Of a DNA stretch of 39,334 nucleotides, positions 9,701 to 18,383 are shown in pieces (position 1 is the first letter of the stretch; every line of letters begins with the position of its first letter). Made by a program: the position numbers and the translations under genes. Origin of the DNA: an uncultured candidate division WPS-2 bacterium (GTDB lineage: Bacteria > Vulcanimicrobiota > Vulcanimicrobiia > Vulcanimicrobiales > Vulcanimicrobiaceae); assembly GCA_937927945.1 (NCBI GenBank), contig CALEYW010000068.1, positions 1 through 39,334 of the forward strand, written 5' to 3'. The notes under the pieces were generated by a model that was not told the origin of the DNA, searched no databases, and was given only the letters and a program-made list of their open reading frames with translations.

Positions 9701-11218
9701 CTACGCTCGATTTGCTGAGGATCTGCGCAGCCGCCCGGGAATCGCGGCGAGCGCGACGGCCCCCGAGAGCAGGCACACGATGGCCGACGCGAGCATCACG
9801 GCGCGGAATCCCGCGAGATAGGCTTCTCGGACCGCTGCGCCGACCGCCGGGCGATCGCGCGACGGGACGTCGGCCGGCACGGTACCCGCATAGAGGCGCG
9901 CTCGCTCCGCATGCACGACGCGCTCGGTCGGCGCACTGAGATGCCGGTGCGCGATGCGGTCGTCGAAGTTCGCGTTGAAGACGCCCGCGAGGACGATGCC
10001 GAACGCGGCGACCGCGACCAGGCCCGCGGTGCGGGCGACCGCGTTGTTGACACCGGACGCGACGCCGCTCTTCTCGGTGTCGACCGCATCGAACACCGCG
10101 GTCGTGAGCGGCGCGACGAAACACGCGCCGCCCAGACCGAGCACGATCGCTGCGGGCAAATACGTGGTCCAATAGCTTCCCCCGATCCCCGGCACGGCGA
10201 ACATCGCGAACCCCGCCGCGGCCAGCAGCGCGCCGACGGCGAGCGGGATCTTGGGTCCGATGCGTGCGACCAGCCCGCCCGACCAGCGCGAGAGCGCGAA
10301 CATCAGCAGCACGAACGGCAGCAGCGAGGCACCGGCTGCGGTCGGCGTGTACCGCTGCACGTCGACGAGCAGGAACGGCAGAAAATACAAGCTGCCGCCG
10401 AGCGCCGCGTACAACAGGAACGTGTAGAGGTTCGCCGCGGTGAACGTGCGTGACGCGAACAGATCGAGCGGCATCATCGGCGCCGGCGAGCGCCGTTCGA
10501 CGACGACGAACGCGCCGAGCATCAGCACGCCGGCCAGCAGCGCGGCGATCGCGAGCGCCCCGGGCGTACCGCCTTGGGAATCGATCAGTCCGTAGGTGAA
10601 CAGGCCGAGACCGGCCGTGGCGAGCACGGCGCCCGCGATATCGAGCCGCTGCGGCATCTGCTCGTCCCGACTCTCCGGGATGGCGCGCGCGGCGATGACG
10701 AGGACGACCAGCGCGAGCGGCGCGTTGATGAGGAATACGCCGCGCCACGATGCGTGCTGCGCCAGCCATCCGCCGAGCACCGGCCCGACCGCCGACGTGA
10801 TCGCCGCGAAGCCCGACCACGTCCCGATTGCCCGGCCGCGCTCCGCGCCGGTGAACGTCGCGCTGATCAACGCGAGCGATTCCGGCATCGCGCAAGCCGC
10901 GCCGATCCCCTGCACGCAACGGGCCGCGATCAGCACCTGGACGCTCGGAGCGAAGGCGCAGCCGAGCGAGGCCGCCGTGAAGATCACGATCCCGATGACG
11001 AAGAGCCGCTTGCGTCCGTACAGATCGCCGAGCGACCCGCCCAGCAGAATCAGCGCCGAGAGAAAGAGCGCGTACCCTTCGACGACCCATTGCATCTGGG
11101 CCGCGTTGGCGGCCAGCTCGCGCTGGATCACCGGCAGCGCGACGTTGACGGCGCTCCCGTCGATGAACGTCATCGCGGACCCCAGGATCGCGGCCACCAA
11201 AACCCACGTCTTCGCCAC
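9701..11218 (-). CDS. MFS exporter, DHA2 (EmrB/QacA) family
   Basis: This is a predicted 14-helix proton-coupled drug or small-molecule exporter of about 505 residues. It carries the D1 region FIDGSAVNVALP, motif A GGSLGDLYGRKRLF between helices 2 and 3, the RCVQGIGAA segment of motif B, and motif C AVGPVLGGWLA in helix 5. A loop with His and Arg residues before the last helix is typical of DHA2 proteins. The start is set at GTG 11218, just before the first helix. An upstream GTG at 11275 would lie inside a widespread repeat element and is less likely, and neither start has a strong Shine-Dalgarno. The substrate is unknown. Confidence 0.9.
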   Translation of the reverse strand: MAKTWVLVAAILGSAMTFIDGSAVNVALPVIQRELAANAAQMQWVVEGYALFLSALILLGGSLGDLYGRKRLFVIGIVIFTAASLGCAFAPSVQVLIAARCVQGIGAACAMPESLALISATFTGAERGRAIGTWSGFAAITSAVGPVLGGWLAQHASWRGVFLINAPLALVVLVIAARAIPESRDEQMPQRLDIAGAVLATAGLGLFTYGLIDSQGGTPGALAIAALLAGVLMLGAFVVVERRSPAPMMPLDLFASRTFTAANLYTFLLYAALGGSLYFLPFLLVDVQRYTPTAAGASLLPFVLLMFALSRWSGGLVARIGPKIPLAVGALLAAAGFAMFAVPGIGGSYWTTYLPAAIVLGLGGACFVAPLTTAVFDAVDTEKSGVASGVNNAVARTAGLVAVAAFGIVLAGVFNANFDDRIAHRHLSAPTERVVHAERARLYAGTVPADVPSRDRPAVGAAVREAYLAGFRAVMLASAIVCLLSGAVALAAIPGRLRRSSANRA

Positions 11219-11270
11219 GAAGGAGTGATCGGGTATGATACTCGCGCCCCCTGCCGCGCCACGCGGTCGT

Positions 11271-11295
11271 GTCACCCTGAGCTTGTCGAAGGGCC
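11271..11295. repeat. Interspersed repeat of the CCCTGAGCTTGTCGAAGGG type
   Basis: The core CCCTGAGCTTGTCGAAGGG spans 11275-11293, within GTCAC...GGCC. I recognise it as a short repeat found between genes in many unrelated bacteria; translated in one frame it gives the familiar spurious peptide CHPELVEGP. Only one copy was noticed in this window. It lies in the gap between two divergent genes and could form a weak hairpin. Confidence 0.6.
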
Positions 11296-11335
11296 TCCGT
11301 CACTCATCGCCGCCATCCGCCCCGGAGAAACAGCC

Positions 11336-11956
11336 GTGCCCCCCGCCAAAAAACCGGCGCCCGCAAAGGCGCCCGCCCGCAAGAACAACGGCGCGAAGAA
11401 AAAGGTCGCGGCGCCGAAAGCGGCGCCGCCGATCCGCATCCCCAAGCGCCCCACCGCTGAGGATCGCATCCCCCGCGTCGTCGAGAACCCGACGCTCGAC
11501 GATCATCTCGCGGTGATCACGCGCGCCGTGATGCAGGCCGGCATGTCGTGGGCGTTCATCGAGGGCCGCTGGGACGACTACGTCGCCGCCTTCGAGAACT
11601 TCGCCGTCGCAAAAGTCGCCGCATACGACGACGCCCAGGTCGACCGCCTGATGAACACCGACGGCATCATCCACTCCAAGTCGAAGATCGAAGGCACGAT
11701 CAAGAACGCTCGCGCCCTGCTCGACATAGAGCGCGAGTTCGGCTCGCTACGCGCTTATCACGAGTCGTTCGCCGCCTACGACGACGCCCGGAAGGACGCC
11801 AAGAAACGCTTTGCCTTCATGGGCGACCTCAACACCTACTACTGGCGTTTCCGCACCGGTGCGACGGTGCCCGATCTCGAGGAGTGGATGAAGAATCAGG
11901 AGCGCGACCATCCGCGCATGCGAGAGATGGTCACGCTTGCCAACCGCCCCGGCTAA
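11336..11956 (+). CDS. DNA-3-methyladenine glycosylase I-like protein with a histone-like tail, likely lacking catalytic residues
   Basis: Residues 55-170 of this 206-residue protein resemble TagI. Segments such as QAGMSWAFIEGRWDDYVAAF, the DVxxL-like QVDRLMNTDGIIHSKSKI and GTIKNARALL follow the Tag helix-hairpin-helix fold. By alignment the catalytic Glu three residues before QAG is Ala, and the Cys/His residues of the Tag zinc snap are not found. The first 45 residues are rich in Lys, Ala and Pro, like histone H1 tails, suggesting non-specific DNA binding. The start is GTG at 11336 with GGAGA seven bases upstream. It may be a DNA-binding relative rather than an active glycosylase. Confidence 0.7.
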   Translation: MPPAKKPAPAKAPARKNNGAKKKVAAPKAAPPIRIPKRPTAEDRIPRVVENPTLDDHLAVITRAVMQAGMSWAFIEGRWDDYVAAFENFAVAKVAAYDDAQVDRLMNTDGIIHSKSKIEGTIKNARALLDIEREFGSLRAYHESFAAYDDARKDAKKRFAFMGDLNTYYWRFRTGATVPDLEEWMKNQERDHPRMREMVTLANRPG

Positions 11957-11996
11957 TCAACGGGAGACTGTTGCAGAACAATATGCTCGCTGAATA

Positions 11997-12027
11997 GAAC
12001 GACCTGGAGTCGGGCTCCAGGTCGTTC
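11997..12027. terminator. Bidirectional terminator hairpin
   Basis: A perfect 13-base-pair inverted repeat (GAACGACCTGGAG at 11997-12009 with CTCCAGGTCGTTC at 12015-12027) has a five-base loop TCGGG. It sits between two convergent genes ending at 11956 and 12066. It lacks a long T-run, but its strength and position fit a shared terminator. Confidence 0.7.
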
Positions 12028-12065
12028 GTCCAACTGTGCGCTTTCGCGCGGACGGTGCGGACGGG

Positions 12066-12707
12066 TCAGCCGTGCGTGACGGATGCCTCGTCCTTCCAGA
12101 TCGCGTTGGTGTCGCGGCGGATCGTCTCCGCGGCGCCGGTCTGCACGGTCTCACCGTCGTCGCGCAGTTCCTGGAGCACCACCTGCGGCATCACCTGGGC
12201 GATCTGCATGACGAGTCGCGCGTAGTCGGCCAGATGCCGTTTGGCGAGATCGGCGACCATCGTGTCGCCGAGGCCGACCGCGGTGGCGTGCAGCATGGTG
12301 TAGCCCATCGTCGCCAGGCTCAGCGCCGTATAGTCGTCACGCAGCGCCTTCGAGATCTTCGTCTTGCGCACGCTGTCGACGGCAGCCGCGCCGAACCCGA
12401 GCAGCGTGCTCCAGGCCGACTTCACTCCGCTGGCTTCGTGGCCGCCAAGCTGCTTGAGGCACTGCTCCAGCGCCGTCACGTGCGATTCGGCGAGGCTCGC
12501 GATCTGCGAGATCACCAGCTTCGCCTCAGGGTACTGGTTCGTGTCCTCCATCGAGAGTTGCCGCCGTATCGGCTGTTCGATGTGGCGTTCCAGCGCGAGC
12601 ATATCGCTCACGTACGTCTGCAGCGAGTGCCGGTCGTTCCCGCCGGTCCCCTCGGTCGCGGACGAATCAAAGCGGATCGATGGATTGGTCGTTCCGATGT
12701 CACTCAT
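12066..12707 (-). CDS. Ferritin-like four-helix protein (DUF892/YciE-like)
   Basis: This protein of about 213 residues is made mostly of long amphipathic helices and resembles DUF892 ferritin-like proteins, which are associated with stress in other bacteria. Helix 1 carries MLALERHIEQPI, helix 2 carries LAESHVTALEQCL with an ExxH pair, helix 3 carries YTALSLATMGYTMLHATAV, and helix 4 carries HLADYARLVMQI. Not all metal-binding Glu/His positions of a ferroxidase site are evident, particularly in helix 3, so iron oxidation is doubtful. The start is likely ATG at 12707 (MSDIG...); ATG at 12716 and an upstream start at 12746 are alternatives. It lies 54 bases after the histidine kinase on the opposite side of no obvious operon partner. 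Confidence 0.65.
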   Translation of the reverse strand: MSDIGTTNPSIRFDSSATEGTGGNDRHSLQTYVSDMLALERHIEQPIRRQLSMEDTNQYPEAKLVISQIASLAESHVTALEQCLKQLGGHEASGVKSAWSTLLGFGAAAVDSVRKTKISKALRDDYTALSLATMGYTMLHATAVGLGDTMVADLAKRHLADYARLVMQIAQVMPQVVLQELRDDGETVQTGAAETIRRDTNAIWKDEASVTHG

Positions 12708-12761
12708 GCGGCGCATATGCCCACCGGCGCGCACGGCTACGCGCATCGGCTGGTTGTCTGC

Positions 12762-14306
12762 TTACGCGCGCGCCGGCTCCGTTTCGCGCTTCGTCACTTG
12801 GTCGGCGCGCAAACGCATGATGAACGTCGTTCCGGCAGGCGACGTCTGGCCGAGCGCGAGCGTTCCGCCCGCGCGCTCGACCGCGCGTTTCGCGATCGCG
12901 AGACCGAGTCCCGAGCCCTCGACGTCGCCGCGCGTCGAGCCGCGGAAGAAGCGGTCGAATATTCCGGCCCGGTCGTCTGCGTGGATGCCCGGCCCGTCGT
13001 CGGAGATCGCCAGCTCCACGCCGCCGCCCGCGGCATGCGCCGCGATGCGGATCGGCGACCCAGGCGCATACTTCATCGCGTTGTCGACGATGTTCGCAAT
13101 GGCCTCGTAGATCTCGTCGCGATTACCGATCACCGTCGCATCGACGCTCAGGTCGAGCTCGACGACCAGCGCCGGGACCAGGACCTTTCGCGAGGCGGCG
13201 ATGTCGTCCAACATCGGCTCGAGCGCGAACGGCTCGATCGGACGTTCGTCCTCGCCCTCCATCTTCGCCAACAGCACGAGGTTGTCGATCAGCGTGCGCA
13301 TCCGCGCGCCCTCGAGCGAGATCGACGTGAAGATGCGTCGCGAGCGCTCGTCGCCGGCATCGGCCCGGCGCTTGAGCAGATCGATGTAGCCGAGCACGAT
13401 GGTGAGCGGCGTGCGCAACTCGTGGCCGGCATCGGCGACGAATTGGCGCATCTGCGTCTCGGCCGCTTCGCGCTCGGCGAAGGCCGCGGCGACCTGAGCC
13501 GCCGCCGCGTTGTACGCCAGCGCGATCGCGTCGAACTCGCTTTTGCCCGCGACCGCGATCGGCTGCGGTGTGAAGTCGCGCGCGGCGAACCGCTGCAGCG
13601 CGTGGGTCACCTCGACCAGCGGGCGCAGCACTTGCGTCGTGATGTAGCGCCCGGTGAACCAGGCGAGAAATCCGGCCAACCCGCTGACGCCGAGGATCGC
13701 CGCGAGCATCCCCAGCGCGACGTTGCCGGTCGCGTTCGGATCCGGGAGCAGCGTCAGCTCGCCGTCCATGAACGGGATGCGATTGAGATGCGCCCCGAAC
13801 GCCGTGCCGATCGCGAAACCGAATCGGCTGCCCTCGAAGCGCAGGGTACGCAGGTCGCCCTGCACGGTGCGGCCGTCCATGACGACCGTCGGCGACCTCT
13901 CGGGCGCTCGGGGGGACGGCGCGCGGCCGATGGGCGGCGGGAAGAGCTCGGAGCGATGCACGGTCGGCCCGGGCTTGATCAGCAATGGAATTGACGACGG
14001 TTCGTGTTCCGGCGCCCTGCCCGGCGGCGGCCGGTGCGGCACGCCGCCCCAGGCGAACAACCGCACTCCCGGCCGCGCCATGCGCTTCTCGAATTCGAGC
14101 GCGGCGGGGGTGAAGGGTTCGTTCCGCTGCATCGCCCGCGTCGAAAACGCTTGGGCCTCGCGTGCGTCGGCCTCGATGTTGTCCTGCACGAGGTGCACGT
14201 ACAGGAAGAGGCCGCTCACCGCGAAGGCGCACAGCAGCATGGCGACGAGCGCAACGGCCGCCGCAACGTACCAGGACGTCAGGCGGCGCGCGAACGACGT
14301 GAACAT
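12762..14306 (-). CDS. Sensor histidine kinase
   Basis: This 514-residue transmembrane kinase has one helix at about 12-40, a Pro-rich extracytoplasmic region (about 41-195) and a second helix at about 196-219. These are followed by a HAMP linker, the phosphorylated His295 in ADAGHELRTPL, the N box NIVDNAMKYAP, DDGPGI (G1) and GSGLGLAIAK (G2). All catalytic motifs are intact. Its ATG is four bases after the stop of the OmpR-type regulator, so the two form a two-component system. The TonB-dependent receptor gene upstream on the same strand is close enough to be co-transcribed, which suggests the kinase senses something linked to that receptor. Confidence 0.95.
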   Translation of the reverse strand: MFTSFARRLTSWYVAAAVALVAMLLCAFAVSGLFLYVHLVQDNIEADAREAQAFSTRAMQRNEPFTPAALEFEKRMARPGVRLFAWGGVPHRPPPGRAPEHEPSSIPLLIKPGPTVHRSELFPPPIGRAPSPRAPERSPTVVMDGRTVQGDLRTLRFEGSRFGFAIGTAFGAHLNRIPFMDGELTLLPDPNATGNVALGMLAAILGVSGLAGFLAWFTGRYITTQVLRPLVEVTHALQRFAARDFTPQPIAVAGKSEFDAIALAYNAAAAQVAAAFAEREAAETQMRQFVADAGHELRTPLTIVLGYIDLLKRRADAGDERSRRIFTSISLEGARMRTLIDNLVLLAKMEGEDERPIEPFALEPMLDDIAASRKVLVPALVVELDLSVDATVIGNRDEIYEAIANIVDNAMKYAPGSPIRIAAHAAGGGVELAISDDGPGIHADDRAGIFDRFFRGSTRGDVEGSGLGLAIAKRAVERAGGTLALGQTSPAGTTFIMRLRADQVTKRETEPARA

Positions 14307-14310
14307 GCCC

Positions 14311-14991
14311 TCAGTGTGTCCGTAAGGCGTAGCCGGCGCCGCGGATCGTACGGATCAGCTTCGGATCGAAGCCCGCGTCGATCTTGGCGCGCAGGTAGGA
14401 GACGTACGTCTCGACGGCGCCCGGACCGACGTCACGGTCGGTCCCCCAGACGAGATCGAGCAATTGGTCGCGCGTGAACACGCGTTCCGGATTTCGCACC
14501 AGCGTCAGCAGCAGCGCGTACTCGCGCGCCGAGAGCTCGATGCGCTGATCGCCGCGCTTGACTTCCCGCCGGTCGAGATCGATCGACAAGTCCGCGTACG
14601 CCACGATCGAGGGCTGTTCCAGCCGCGGACGGCGCAGCGCCGAGTGCAGGCGCGCCGCCAGCTCCGTCATCTCGAACGGTTTGGGGATGTAGTCGTCCGC
14701 GCCGCGGCGCAGCCCGGTGATGCGGTCGTCGGTGTCGGCCTTCGCGCTGAGCATCAAGATCGGCGCTTCGGTGATCCGCCGCAGCATCGGCAGCAGTTCG
14801 AGTCCGTCGACGAACGGCAGCATCACGTCGAGCACGATTGCATCGGGACGCCAGTCGCGCACGAGCGCGAGGCCGGCCCGGCCGTCGGCCGCGCTGCGCA
14901 CTTCGAACCCGTCCTCGCCCAGGCCGAGCTCGAGCAGCTCGCGGAGGTGACGCTCGTCGTCGATGACGACGACCTTCGGTACAGAGGCCAT
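14311..14991 (-). CDS. OmpR/PhoB-family response regulator
   Basis: This 226-residue regulator has a receiver domain with acidic residues D11 and D12, phosphoacceptor D55 in VLDVMLP and K104 in YIPKPF. A complete winged-helix domain follows: the RELSAREYALLLTLVRNP region, recognition helix AVETYVSYLRAKI and wing RTIRGAGYALRTH. The ATG has AGGTAG shortly upstream and lies eight bases after the TonB receptor stop. It is paired with the histidine kinase downstream. Regulation of the receptor gene itself, or of related uptake genes, is a reasonable inference. Confidence 0.96.
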   Translation of the reverse strand: MASVPKVVVIDDERHLRELLELGLGEDGFEVRSAADGRAGLALVRDWRPDAIVLDVMLPFVDGLELLPMLRRITEAPILMLSAKADTDDRITGLRRGADDYIPKPFEMTELAARLHSALRRPRLEQPSIVAYADLSIDLDRREVKRGDQRIELSAREYALLLTLVRNPERVFTRDQLLDLVWGTDRDVGPGAVETYVSYLRAKIDAGFDPKLIRTIRGAGYALRTH

Positions 14992-14999
14992 GACGCTAC

Positions 15000-17900
15000 C
15001 TATTGCCTCACGCTTCCGCCACCTGTTCCGAGGTCCGGTGCGCGGACCACGAAGATGCCGATTCCCGGTGCGTAGTTCAGCGGGCTGCCGAAGACGCGCC
15101 GCGGTCCCGGGGACGCGCCGGGCGCCGGCGAGGCTCCCGGGGCCGAGCTGACGGCCGGGGCGGGCGAAGCGCTCGCCCCGGGCGAGGGCCGTACGGCGAC
15201 GGCGTTGACGCCGACCTGGACGTCATAGCCTTTGGCCTTCGCTTCGGCCGGGGTCAGGATCGTGCCGTACGCGCAGGCGGCCGTCGCGCGCAGGGGCGCC
15301 AACGCCGCGATCAGCTCGGGAGGCGGCGAGAACTGCGGGCGCGGCGATTCGTTCGTCCGCGGCGCAACGGTGACGCGCTGCTGGAATCCGCCGGGCGGTC
15401 CGCGGCCGGGGCCGCCGGGTCCGCCGTATTCACCCCCCGGGCCGCCCGGCGCGCCGGGCGGCCGAGGTCCGACGGCTGCCGCCGCGGCGCGGCGAGCCGC
15501 GAAGACGCTCTCCGGAATCTTGGGACCCAGGCCCAGCCACCACGTGCCGGCCGGATCGCCGTGCGGCGTCAGGACGAGCCCATCGACCTCGGGCAACGGC
15601 TTGCCGGCCGCGAACGCGGTCGCCGCGGCGCCGATTTGCGCCAGCACCTTCTGCGCCGCGGGCTGCAGGTCGGCCGTGCATTCCGGCCGCGACGTCGCGA
15701 CCGAAAGCGGGTCGGTGCCGGACGGCGGCGCGATGAACTTCAACTGACCGAAGCCGAGGCCGCGCGCCTGCCGGGCCGGCGTTCCGGCCGCGGTCGCGGC
15801 GGTTCCGCGTGCGCCGCGCGAGAAGCCCGCGCCCGGACGCGCCCCGGTATTGAACGAGTACGACACCGTGTACGAACGCGGCGCGTTCGGCCGGGCCGCT
15901 TCCACCAGGTATCCGCCGCCGCTGAGCGCGATCGGCTGCGCGTACTGCAAGGTCGAGAAGTTGCCGGTTTCCGTGTTGAAGAGGTTCGAGGCGAAGACGG
16001 TCACGCGTCCCATGCCCAGCGGATGCGAGAGCCCGACGTTGACGACCGTGTACGGCGCGATGAACTGGTTGTTGTTCGGCCCGACGTAGCGCGCGTTGGC
16101 GAGCAGCTCGAGGCTCGCCGGCGAGTACAGCGCATCGAGCGTGACATTCGCCGTGTGGACCGGACGGCCCGGCAGCTGCGAATCGAGGATCAGCGTGCTG
16201 TCGAGGCCGGTGTAGCGGGCGTCGGCCGCGGTGACTTCGGCGGAATTCGTCGAGTACGACGGGATGACGACGACGTTTTTGCCCAGAGCGATGTTGGCGT
16301 TGGCGGTATAGCCCTGATATTGCCGCGTCGTGCCGCCGACCTGTTCGCTTGCATAGATGAGCGGCGTGCCGGTACCGCAGACGTTCCCGAAATACGTATC
16401 GATCCCGTTCACCAGATACGAAGGAAGGCCGGCGCTGTCGGCGGTGACCTGCGCGCCGACGAGCTGCCCGCCCTGCGTCTGGCGATACGCGCCCAGCGAG
16501 AACTGCCCGTGCGACCACTGATGCGTCCACGACAGGTCGTAATTCGCCGCGCTCTGGTGCGACGGAAGATCGCCGACGCCGTTGACGACGGCGGTGTTCG
16601 CGAAGCAGTTCACCCGCGCGGACGTCGCGTCGGGGAACGTGCGCACGAGGCCGTTCGCGGGCTGCGAGCTGCCGAACGAGATCGCCGCGTTGTACGTGTC
16701 GGCGGCCGTCGGCCGCCAGTTGGCGCTGACCCCGGCGAGGACCGACGAACCGGCACCGGTCGTTCCGGCGTACGAGATGTTGGGACCGACCGCCAGTTTG
16801 TCGTTGACCTTGTATTGGTCCGAGAACTGGAGGGTGCGAGAAGCCGTCCCGAAGGTGGACGCGCGCAGGGATGGGTTCGGGTTGACGACCGTCGCCAGGT
16901 CGATCAGCGGCGTGAACGTCGTGATTCCGGCGTACGTCGAACCCGTGAGCGTGAAGGTGTGCTTGTCGCGCGTCAGCGTCGCGCTCGCCGCGAGGCCGCG
17001 GGCGAACGATCCGTTCGTCGACGAGAACGGCGAGAACACGGGTCCCGGAGTGCACGGCTGCGGCGCGCCGGCGGAGCACGAATTGTAGATGTAGCGGTTG
17101 AGGTCGTTCGTGTACGAGGTGTTGTTGTTGACGTAGCCGGTCACGGTGAGCGCGGTGTCGCCGATCAGCGATTGGATCGTCCCGTAGCCGAACTGGAACT
17201 TGCCGCTGTTGCCGTTGTCCGGCCCGATGCCGCAGGGCAGCGGCGTGACGAACTGGGTGCAGAGGGCGCTCGACGCCTGATTGTTTTGCAGCATCGTCGC
17301 CATCACGGTCGTGCGCTCGTTGAGCGGGTAGCGCAGTTTGAGAAAGTCGCCGATGTTGGCGTTCTCGCCGCCGTGCGCGTAGTCGATCCCGCTCTGATCG
17401 ACATAGTCCTGGAACGTCAGCGGGTTGTTGCCCGCCCGCTTGGTGTGGAGCACCGCGATCCCGAGTTTGCCGAGCGATCCCGTCTCGCCGATCTGGTAGT
17501 TGTAGCGGTCGTAGGTGCCGTACGAGGTGGAGAATTTCGTCTGCCAGGTCTGGGTCGGCTGCAGCGTGCGGAAGTTGACCGACCCGCCGAGCGAACCGGC
17601 TTGCGCGCCGAAGCTCACGCCCGCTCCGGAGAACAGGTCGGTGTTGATCTTGCGCAGGTCGGCGGCGGCGCCGGGAGCCGAGAGCGGGATGCCGTCGAGC
17701 GTCACCGCGGTCTGCGACTCGTCGTGACCGCGCAGCGAGATCGTCTGCGGCGCGTTCGGATCGTTCGAACTTTGCGTCACGTCGACGCCGCCGATGGTCG
17801 AGAGAGCGTCGGTCAGCGAGTCGGAGATCTTCCGCACCGCGCTGTTGTCGTCGACGTCGGTCGTCGTCACGGTGACGCGGGCGCGCACGGTGCCGATCAC

Positions 17901-18305
17901 CTTGAGGCCGCTGTCACTGGTCGTGGTCGTCGCCTGCTGACCCGTCGGCTGCGGGCGCACGCCGAGGTCGACGTCGACGTCGACCTGCTTGTTTCCGAGC
18001 ACCTCGAACTGCCCCGACATAACGCCGGCGAAGCCGCTCTTCGAAACGCGCACGCGGTACAGGCCGCTCGGCACGTCGGTGTACTTGACGATCCCGCTCT
18101 TGGTCGTCAGGGCGCTGGCAACCGTCGGCCCGATCAAAAAGACGCGCGCATCGGCCAACGTCGCTTGGGCAGCCGCATCCTTCACCGTGATCTGAATGAT
18201 CCCGGTGTCGCTCGAGCTCTGCGCGCCCGCCGGAACGACGGTGCTGAACAGGAACGCGAGCGCGAGCGCAGCCCCTGACCAGCGGCTTGCGACCGTGCAC
18301 TTCAT
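15000..18305 (-). CDS. TonB-dependent outer-membrane receptor with a carboxypeptidase-regulatory-like N domain and long C-terminal tail
   Basis: The mature protein follows a signal peptide (MKCTVASRWSGAALALAFLF, cleaved near PAGAQ). A carboxypeptidase-regulatory-like domain (about 30-120) comes next, then a plug domain with ISLRGHDESQTAVTLDGIPL and GSLGGSVNFRT, then a beta-barrel that appears to end at RSYTVSYSFNTG near residue 821. About 280 more residues follow, including Gly/Pro-rich stretches and a PGASPAPGASPGP linker. Most such receptors end at the barrel's last strand. ATG 18305 is chosen over 18323 because it has AGGA upstream and opens directly on the signal peptide. It is first in a likely operon with the two-component system. 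The ligand is unknown. Confidence 0.88.
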   Translation of the reverse strand: MKCTVASRWSGAALALAFLFSTVVPAGAQSSSDTGIIQITVKDAAAQATLADARVFLIGPTVASALTTKSGIVKYTDVPSGLYRVRVSKSGFAGVMSGQFEVLGNKQVDVDVDLGVRPQPTGQQATTTTSDSGLKVIGTVRARVTVTTTDVDDNSAVRKISDSLTDALSTIGGVDVTQSSNDPNAPQTISLRGHDESQTAVTLDGIPLSAPGAAADLRKINTDLFSGAGVSFGAQAGSLGGSVNFRTLQPTQTWQTKFSTSYGTYDRYNYQIGETGSLGKLGIAVLHTKRAGNNPLTFQDYVDQSGIDYAHGGENANIGDFLKLRYPLNERTTVMATMLQNNQASSALCTQFVTPLPCGIGPDNGNSGKFQFGYGTIQSLIGDTALTVTGYVNNNTSYTNDLNRYIYNSCSAGAPQPCTPGPVFSPFSSTNGSFARGLAASATLTRDKHTFTLTGSTYAGITTFTPLIDLATVVNPNPSLRASTFGTASRTLQFSDQYKVNDKLAVGPNISYAGTTGAGSSVLAGVSANWRPTAADTYNAAISFGSSQPANGLVRTFPDATSARVNCFANTAVVNGVGDLPSHQSAANYDLSWTHQWSHGQFSLGAYRQTQGGQLVGAQVTADSAGLPSYLVNGIDTYFGNVCGTGTPLIYASEQVGGTTRQYQGYTANANIALGKNVVVIPSYSTNSAEVTAADARYTGLDSTLILDSQLPGRPVHTANVTLDALYSPASLELLANARYVGPNNNQFIAPYTVVNVGLSHPLGMGRVTVFASNLFNTETGNFSTLQYAQPIALSGGGYLVEAARPNAPRSYTVSYSFNTGARPGAGFSRGARGTAATAAGTPARQARGLGFGQLKFIAPPSGTDPLSVATSRPECTADLQPAAQKVLAQIGAAATAFAAGKPLPEVDGLVLTPHGDPAGTWWLGLGPKIPESVFAARRAAAAAVGPRPPGAPGGPGGEYGGPGGPGRGPPGGFQQRVTVAPRTNESPRPQFSPPPELIAALAPLRATAACAYGTILTPAEAKAKGYDVQVGVNAVAVRPSPGASASPAPAVSSAPGASPAPGASPGPRRVFGSPLNYAPGIGIFVVRAPDLGTGGGSVRQ

Positions 18306-18341
18306 CGAGCGAAATCCTGGCACTGCGGTCTGTGGTCTTCC

Positions 18342-18383
18342 TGAGAACGTGCGGAAGCCCGTTATCCTCTCAGCGCGTTCTCA
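18342..18383 (-). promoter_or_regulatory. Inverted repeat at the recQ end / TonB-receptor leader
   Basis: TGAGAACG (18342-18349) and CGTTCTCA (18376-18383) form an eight-base perfect inverted repeat separated by 26 bases. One arm lies in the recQ end and the other in the receptor leader. It could end recQ transcription or control readthrough into the receptor operon. It has no T-run, so this is tentative. Confidence 0.3.

Noticed and set aside
11219..11275. GTG at 11275 as the MFS start
   Set aside because: It falls inside the widespread repeat, and the added residues are not typical of DHA2 exporters.
15003..18278. A 1091-codon open frame on the plus strand
   Set aside because: It lies opposite the TonB-dependent receptor, whose signal peptide, plug and barrel motifs are clear. 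The antisense frame has no recognisable domain.
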